Program-made: the position numbers and the translations under genes
From: Condylostoma magnum
Taxonomy: Eukaryota > Ciliophora > Heterotrichea > Heterotrichida > Condylostomatidae
Assembly: GCA_920105805.1 (NCBI GenBank)
Contig: CAKKTI010000331.1
Span: 1-24,477 of the forward strand
Length of the DNA: 24,477 nucleotides
Reading direction: 5' to 3'
Part shown: in pieces, positions 19,239 to 24,477 of the stretch
Layout: the number at the start of each line of letters is the position of its first letter
Position numbering within the stretch: the stretch's first letter is position 1
Notes under the pieces: generated by a model
What the model was told of the DNA's origin: nothing
The model's database searches: none
Seen by the model: only the letters and a program-made list of their open reading frames with translations

Positions 19239-22200
19239 ATGTTGCTTTTGATATTGATTCTAATCTCAAGATCAGCTGATTTCTTTGATGCTAAATTCGA
19301 TGCCACCTGCTCCTAATCAATGACATTCAATGTTGGGTCTGGAATTTTAGGTAGCACAACAACAGAGGATGCCTAAGATCCGTAATGTGGTACCCAAGCA
19401 GTCTTTTTTTAATCTGATGATTATATTGAATCATTCCTCTTTAGTATCATGGATGGTACATAGCTCTTTAGTATTTGGCTTTACATATCATCTCCAGGAG
19501 TCTTGTTCACTGTTTTTAATTCTAGTTATCCAACTATTCTGCAAGTTAGTGTAGGAGATTCTTATGAATTTAAAGTTTAATATTTGAATTCTGCAAACAG
19601 CTTAAATTTCTGAACAGGATCAGCTAATGAGCTCCCTTAGGAAAAATGATTGTAATTTTAAACTGAACTCGAATTAATTGCGTCTAATTATTATATCCGT
19701 TATAGAATAGGAAATGAAACTGTAGTAACTTCTCCAAAATAAAATAAAAGCGACTGGCCCTTTAGCGATGGCGATTACAAACTGAGAATAGGATAAGGAT
19801 TTGAAGGAGGGATACATCGATTTTATTGGGGAGATGATTCAATCGACAGTTTTGACACGAGCGAAGTTTGTAAATGTGGTGGAAATGAATGTACATCTGA
19901 GGACTGTACTACAACTCTTTTATTATCACAGTGTCCTAAAGATACATAAGATTTGAATAGCAATTGTCTTGAAGGAAGTCCTTGTTCCGCTAACTGTGTC
20001 ACTTGTGCTGATGCTTCAAATTGTACTACTTGCGATAGTACTTATTTCCTTAAAAATGACGATAAAACTTGTGTAAAACCATGTCCTGATGGTTAATGGG
20101 GAAATAATACAGCTAGTCCACCATAATGTTAAGATTGCCATGATAATTGTGAAACCTGTAGTGGATCTGGTAGTTCTATGTGTGATATTTGCAAGGATTC
20201 TAATGCAGAGATTGCATCAGGAGGAACTGGGCCATGTGTATGTAAAGTACCTTTTGTAGATGGCAATTTAGGAGAAGGAGTAAATTGCTAATGCCCAAAT
20301 CATAGTCATATTGATGGATCGACATGTGTTTGTAATCCTGGATTTGTAGATTTAGATGATAATGAGGATGTTGTATCCTGTTATCCAGAATGTTCAAGTA
20401 CTGAGTGAAGGAACTTAAATGATTATTCATGTTAAACCTGTAATGCTCCTTGGTAAACTTGTATTGACTCATCAACAATCCAGCAATGCAATAATTGCTT
20501 AACAACAGATATGACAAAGGATAGTAGTAATTAATGTATTTGTCCTTTACCAATGGTTATGAATGGAACAGATACAGAATGTATATGTCCTAATGGTTCT
20601 TATAAATAAGGATCTAATTGTCTTTGCAGTAGTGGATTTTATGATTATGATACAACTGATTCAATTAACTGCTAGACTTGCTCGCAGCCATGTGCTACGT
20701 GTGATGGTACAACTGCAAATGACTGCTTAACTTGTATTTCTCCTAAAAAGCTATATGGAAGTACATGTGTTGATGATTGCCCTACTGATACATTCTTCGA
20801 TACAGGCTAAACTCCTAATTAGTGTGTTGACTGCTAATCTCCTTGCGCTACTTGTAATGGATTGACTATAAATGAATGTTTAACTTGTACTTCTGGTAAA
20901 AAGTTAAATGGAAGTACTTGCATTGATGATTGTCCTACTAATTAATTCTTCGATACAAGTTAAACTCCTAATTAGTGTATGAACTGTTAGTCCCCTTGCG
21001 CTACTTGTGATGGGCCCACTTAATCTGATTGCCTATCATGTACAAATCCCTAAATACTATATAACGGTAATTGTGTTTATGATTGTCCTTCCAATACATT
21101 CTTCGATACAGGCTAAACTCCTAACTAATGTATTGACTGCTATTCATCATGTGCTACTTGTGATGGATCGACTTAAAATGATTGTATAACTTGCATTCCT
21201 AATAAAGTATTATACATCAATTCTTGCTTAGACAGTTGCCCACTGCAAACCTTTTTTGATACTAGCTAATTAACATATCAATGTACTGATTGCAATGAAT
21301 AAACTTAACATCTTTAAGAATGCTTTTAATGTGAAAATGTTTGTTATTAAAACCGACAAAACGATGAATATTGCTACGATGAAAATAATTAATGCATTGA
21401 AAATCCTTGTGATATAAACTAATTTTACTACTAGTAATAATGCTTTAATTGTATGAGCAATTGCTCTGAATGTGACTATTAAAGTTGCTATACATGTAAT
21501 CAAGGATTTATCAAACTTAATGGTATTTGCACTTGCTAACAAAACAAAATACTCATAGACAATGAATGCGTCTTATGTCTAGATAATTGCTAAGATGTAA
21601 GAGAAGGAATTTGTTTAGATTACTTTGGAAATTGTATTCAGTATCCTTGCTAATCTAATTAGACGTATATTGATATTTATTGTATAGACTGTAAATAATT
21701 ATTCCCAAATTGTAGCAAATGTGATTAATCTGAATGCTTTGAATGTGACTTTACATCATAGATGAATGCAGACAATTAATGTGAATGCAAATAAGGATTT
21801 TTTAAGAGTTAAGACGGATGCTAATAATGTAACAGTGAGTGTAAAAGCTGTATTGATGGTAAATATAATTGCACTTCTTGTAATGGAGTTTAGGTTCTTA
21901 ATGATTAAAACGAATGTACTTGCAATGCTAGTAATCTTATCGAATTAGAAGATGGAGAATGCTACTAGTGTCAAATATAATGTAAATACAATACTGGAAT
22001 GAATCAATACTGTGTATCAAACGATAATTAATGTATTGAGTTTAACTTAGAAGTAAATATAAAGTTAATTAAGAGCACAATTCTAATTGAGTTTACGCCT
22101 GTTCTGTTTAGAGAACTACTCAAGAATGATTTAATAGTGCTTGTAAATGATATTGAAGTTCTGTTCAAATTTAAAGAGATTGTATCTTAAACACAATATG

Positions 22201-23410
22201 CATGTGACATTGATTAGAATGATATACAAAGCTACGATGTATAGTTTTAATCTTAAGATTTATTAACTACTGTATAAGGCTAGCATAAAGCTGAAATTAT
22301 AAAAAAGTAGATGAAGCAGATGAATAAAGTGATGTAAAAGATGCAAATGAAGTAAAAGATTAAACTTAATCAGGTACACAAATAGCATTAGGCGCATCTT
22401 TTGCAGCATCTACTATAATGGGTGATTTGCCTAGTTTTTGAATTACTGTAAGTATTATCCAACTTTTAGTATATACCCCATACATCTATCCTACAATATC
22501 TTTAAGAGTAAAAGGATTTTTATCAGGTTTAGACTCATTTAGTATGTTTCCTAGTTATTTCTATAATTGAACCTTTTAAAATGATAATTTAGATGAATTA
22601 GGATAAGGATTAAATTTAAAGATCAATGGATCTATACTACTGAATAATATAGGACAAATTGTAACTATTTTTGGTTTAGCTATATTTATTTTCGTAGTCT
22701 TTAAATGATTGAATTCAGTTTCTCATGTAACATTGTTTAAGATGAATAAAAAGATATATCTAAAGGTGTTAAGATTTTCATTTAATATTTTTAGTTAAGT
22801 ATTTTTAGATCTAAGTATTAATTGCACAATCTCAGTATGGTATTTTAATACAGATAGTACTAGTAATACTGTATCTCTTGTATGATCTATAGTAATATTG
22901 GTAAATTGTAATTAGGTAGTTCTATTGATTTATACATTATGCATTAACTTATTGAATATGAGACAAGATAGTGATCTCATAGCCTATTAAATATTTTATA
23001 AATTCAGAAATGCAAAATTAGGTTTAGTGTATAATCAACTATTCCTCATTCATAGGATTTGTTTTACATTGCTTCCAGTTGTAAGAATTGATTATAGATT
23101 TAATCTGATTATATGCAGCATGTTTTCTATTTTTGTAACATTTATACAGACGGTGAGTTTCATAAAAACTTATAAGCCATATAAAGAAATGATATTTAAT
23201 ACTCATTAATGTGGAATTCAAATATTATTTGCATTAGCTTACTTAGCAATGCTAGTAATCAGTACTATTGACCTTAGTACTATATATATTGACTATACTA
23301 TTATAGCCTTTATTTTGCTGCCTATTATATGAAATTACTTGATTTAATTCTATAAAGTTATCCGTAAGTTAATCGATATTATCAAAAGAAAGTTACCGAA
23401 GAATAGGTAG
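19239..23410 (+). CDS. LamG-like/furin-like Cys-repeat multi-pass surface protein with 51-residue tandem repeats
   Basis: About 1,390 residues from ATG 19239 to TAG TAA (23408-23413) after KRKLPKNR. Signal peptide MLLLILILISRSA. A LamG-like domain spans about residues 45-205, ending in the typical LRIGQGFEGGIHRFYWG. Some 700 residues of furin-like Cys repeats follow, four of them exact-length tandem units (20679-21290). Then come a Cys-poor beta segment (VNIKLIKSTILIEFTPVLFR), an acidic linker (KVDEADEQSDVKDANEVKD) and about eight membrane helices from ITVSIIQLLVYTPYIYP on. The reading frame steps back one base at A AAA AAG (22301-22307); otherwise it is open. The next in-frame TGA is only at about 23765, inside a repeat, so TAG TAA must be the stop. 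Plasma-membrane adhesion or sensing is inferred. Domain order matches the gene at 9807-12620. Confidence 0.85.
20679..21290 (+). repeat. four 153-bp tandem repeats coding 51-residue furin-like units
   Basis: The Cys codon opening each unit lies at 20679, 20832, 20985 and 21138, with the next unit-like start at 21291: exactly 153 bp each time. Units read CQSPCATC(D/N)G, then a Cys pair (DCLTC or the like), then DDCPTxxFFDTxQTPNQC. DNA identity between units is high; TTCTTCGATACA, for instance, recurs in three of them. Exact spacing and DNA-level similarity suggest recent expansion by unequal recombination or strand slippage. Confidence 0.9.
22301..22307 (+). other. A AAA AAG heptamer at a minus-one frame change
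   Basis: Upstream the gene reads GQHKAEIIKK with AAA AAG in frame. From here the coding frame is one base back, reading KVDEADEQ. A AAA AAG in exactly this phase is the classic minus-one slippery heptamer. Six A in a row is also where long-read sequencing commonly drops one base. The latter is the simpler explanation. Confidence 0.55.
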
Positions 23411-23661
23411 TAATATTTAAAATTTATAATAATTTACTAACGTAATCTATTCAATTTCGTTTGTATATAAATGCTATTTTTAATCCTTCAGTATTTTAGC
23501 GCTTCATAAACTTAGAGAAAGTATGAACATCTCATTTATATTATTGCTACCATTTTTTTAGTACTTTCGCAAACAAGTTTTATTAACTGTCATGCATCTG
23601 TTTCATATTTTGCATTTAATTAATTTGATAAAGGAATTATTAGGTAAAAATTTAAGTAATT

Positions 23662-24390
23662 AATATCTGCCCAAATTAATCAAAGTAAAGTATAAACCAA
23701 AGAGTGCTAAAATCAAAATTGTACAATTTATAACTCCACTATGGTAAATGCTAAGTGTGTTATATGAAAAATTATCACAAAATGCAATTAAAAATATATA
23801 AAATTAGTTCATTAGCTAAGCCGTTTAAACATTTCGTCTTATAAATAATGTGGTTTTAATCTTACTATAATGTAGTTATAAATTTAGTCTAGAAGCATCT
23901 TTGAATCCTAGAACAGAATTTTGCACAGATATTATTATATAATTGGCGTAAAAGCACTTTTAGAATAAGATCAAATTATTGAGGTTTGAAAATATTTATT
24001 ATATAAGGCACTTAAAATCGTTATGGATTAAGTACAGGAATAAACAATTAATATAAATTTATATCGATTATATTAAGTATTATTTAAAACAATTGATTAT
24101 AATAAATGCTCTAAGAGTGTTAATTTACATTATTCCTATTAATTATGTAATTTATTGAATATAGTCCAACTTTTAAAATAAATTATCTTTTAGTCTTTTA
24201 TTACACAGAGATAATTAAATTCTGTTTTAACAGAAATCAATGCTTTATATTAGGGCTAAATAAGCAGATTGCTTTTGTATCTTTTAATTCGTTCTAATAG
24301 TTTAAAAAATTCCATTATTCCATTATAAATTATTAATATGTAAAGGCATAGAAGAATTAGAAGCTAAATTTTAAAAAAGCCTTAAAAAGC
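23662..24390. repeat. duplicated segment, copy 2 (shorter)
   Basis: Diverged copy of 17345-18300 in the same orientation, starting near AATATCTGCCCAAATTAATC and fading after GCATAGAAGAATTAG. It lacks about 75 bp of zinc-finger coding sequence and about 110 bp further on, which accounts for most of the length difference. It begins about 250 bp after the stop of the surface-protein gene. That 250-bp spacer (23414-23661) shows nothing recognisable. Confidence 0.85.
23734..23791 (+). pseudogene. zinc-finger gene remnant in duplicated segment, copy 2
   Basis: The frame reads LHYGKCQVCYMKNYHKM, the end of module two (LHYAKGKCQICYIKKYHKA in copy 1) with two residues missing between Tyr and Cys and no C-x-H half. 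It is too short and too damaged to bind zinc as the parent does. It shows that the zinc-finger sequence was part of the duplicated segment and has decayed further here. Confidence 0.6.
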
Positions 24391-24477
24391 AACCTTTATC
24401 CCCTAATAGCAAAAAGGATTTATAAAGCTTGTAAAATTCTTCAGAAACTTCCCGAAAGAAAGGACTTATTTTGGGAT

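Overview
The window reads as ciliate nuclear DNA that uses a genetic code with no dedicated stop codon. TAA and TAG sit throughout the clear coding regions where homologues carry Gln. TGA sits where they carry Trp, for example inside the Lin-12/Notch repeats of the first large gene. The anchor is ribosomal protein uS11 (RPS14): its internal TAA is Gln, yet the protein ends in TGA exactly after its conserved C-terminus. Several other genes lose protein-like character at tandem TAR codons (TAG TAA, TAA TAG) where no TGA is near. All three codons therefore appear to be both sense and stop, as in Condylostoma (translation table 28). A 15-nt GT...AG intron right after the RPS14 start is also typical of heterotrichs. 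A karyorelict such as Loxodes (table 27, TGA as Trp and stop) is the main alternative. Because almost every frame is open under such a code, frame length alone proves little. I relied on domain homology, Cys patterns, signal peptides and coherent composition, and 3' ends are often uncertain.

Layout. 1-82: 3' end of a DnaJ-like gene. 106-837 (-): weak coding candidate. 844-7460 (+): about 2,170-residue surface protein (signal peptide, two LNR repeats, long beta-helix, Cys-rich stalk, about 8-9 membrane helices), with two frame irregularities, one being an exact 83-bp duplication around a T run. 7557-8324 (+): SelW/Rdx-like domain joined to a nephrocystin-4-like C-terminal domain. 8442-9593 (-): coiled-coil protein. 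9807-12620 (-): signal peptide, LamG-like domain, furin-like Cys repeats, polytopic membrane domain. 12904-13386 (-): RPS14, diverging over 66 bp from a small acidic protein at 13453-13761 (+). 13808-16440 (-): broken coding-like tract of unknown family. 16481-16999 (+): two-module C-x-H...HYAK..C-x-x-C-Y zinc-binding protein. 17345-18300 and 23662-24390: two diverged copies of a segment carrying remnants of a related zinc-finger gene. 19239-23410 (+): second LamG/furin/polytopic protein, containing four 153-bp tandem repeats and a one-base frame change at A AAA AAG.

The main theme is cell-surface and cilium biology. Three giant Cys-rich multi-pass proteins share one design (secreted signal, extracellular adhesion or ligand module, Cys-rich stalk, helix bundle). 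A probable ciliary transition-zone relative and a coiled-coil protein lie among them. Nothing shows them to be one operon or pathway. Genes alternate in strand, with very short divergent and convergent spacers. No tRNA, rRNA, CRISPR or recognisable autonomous transposon was seen.
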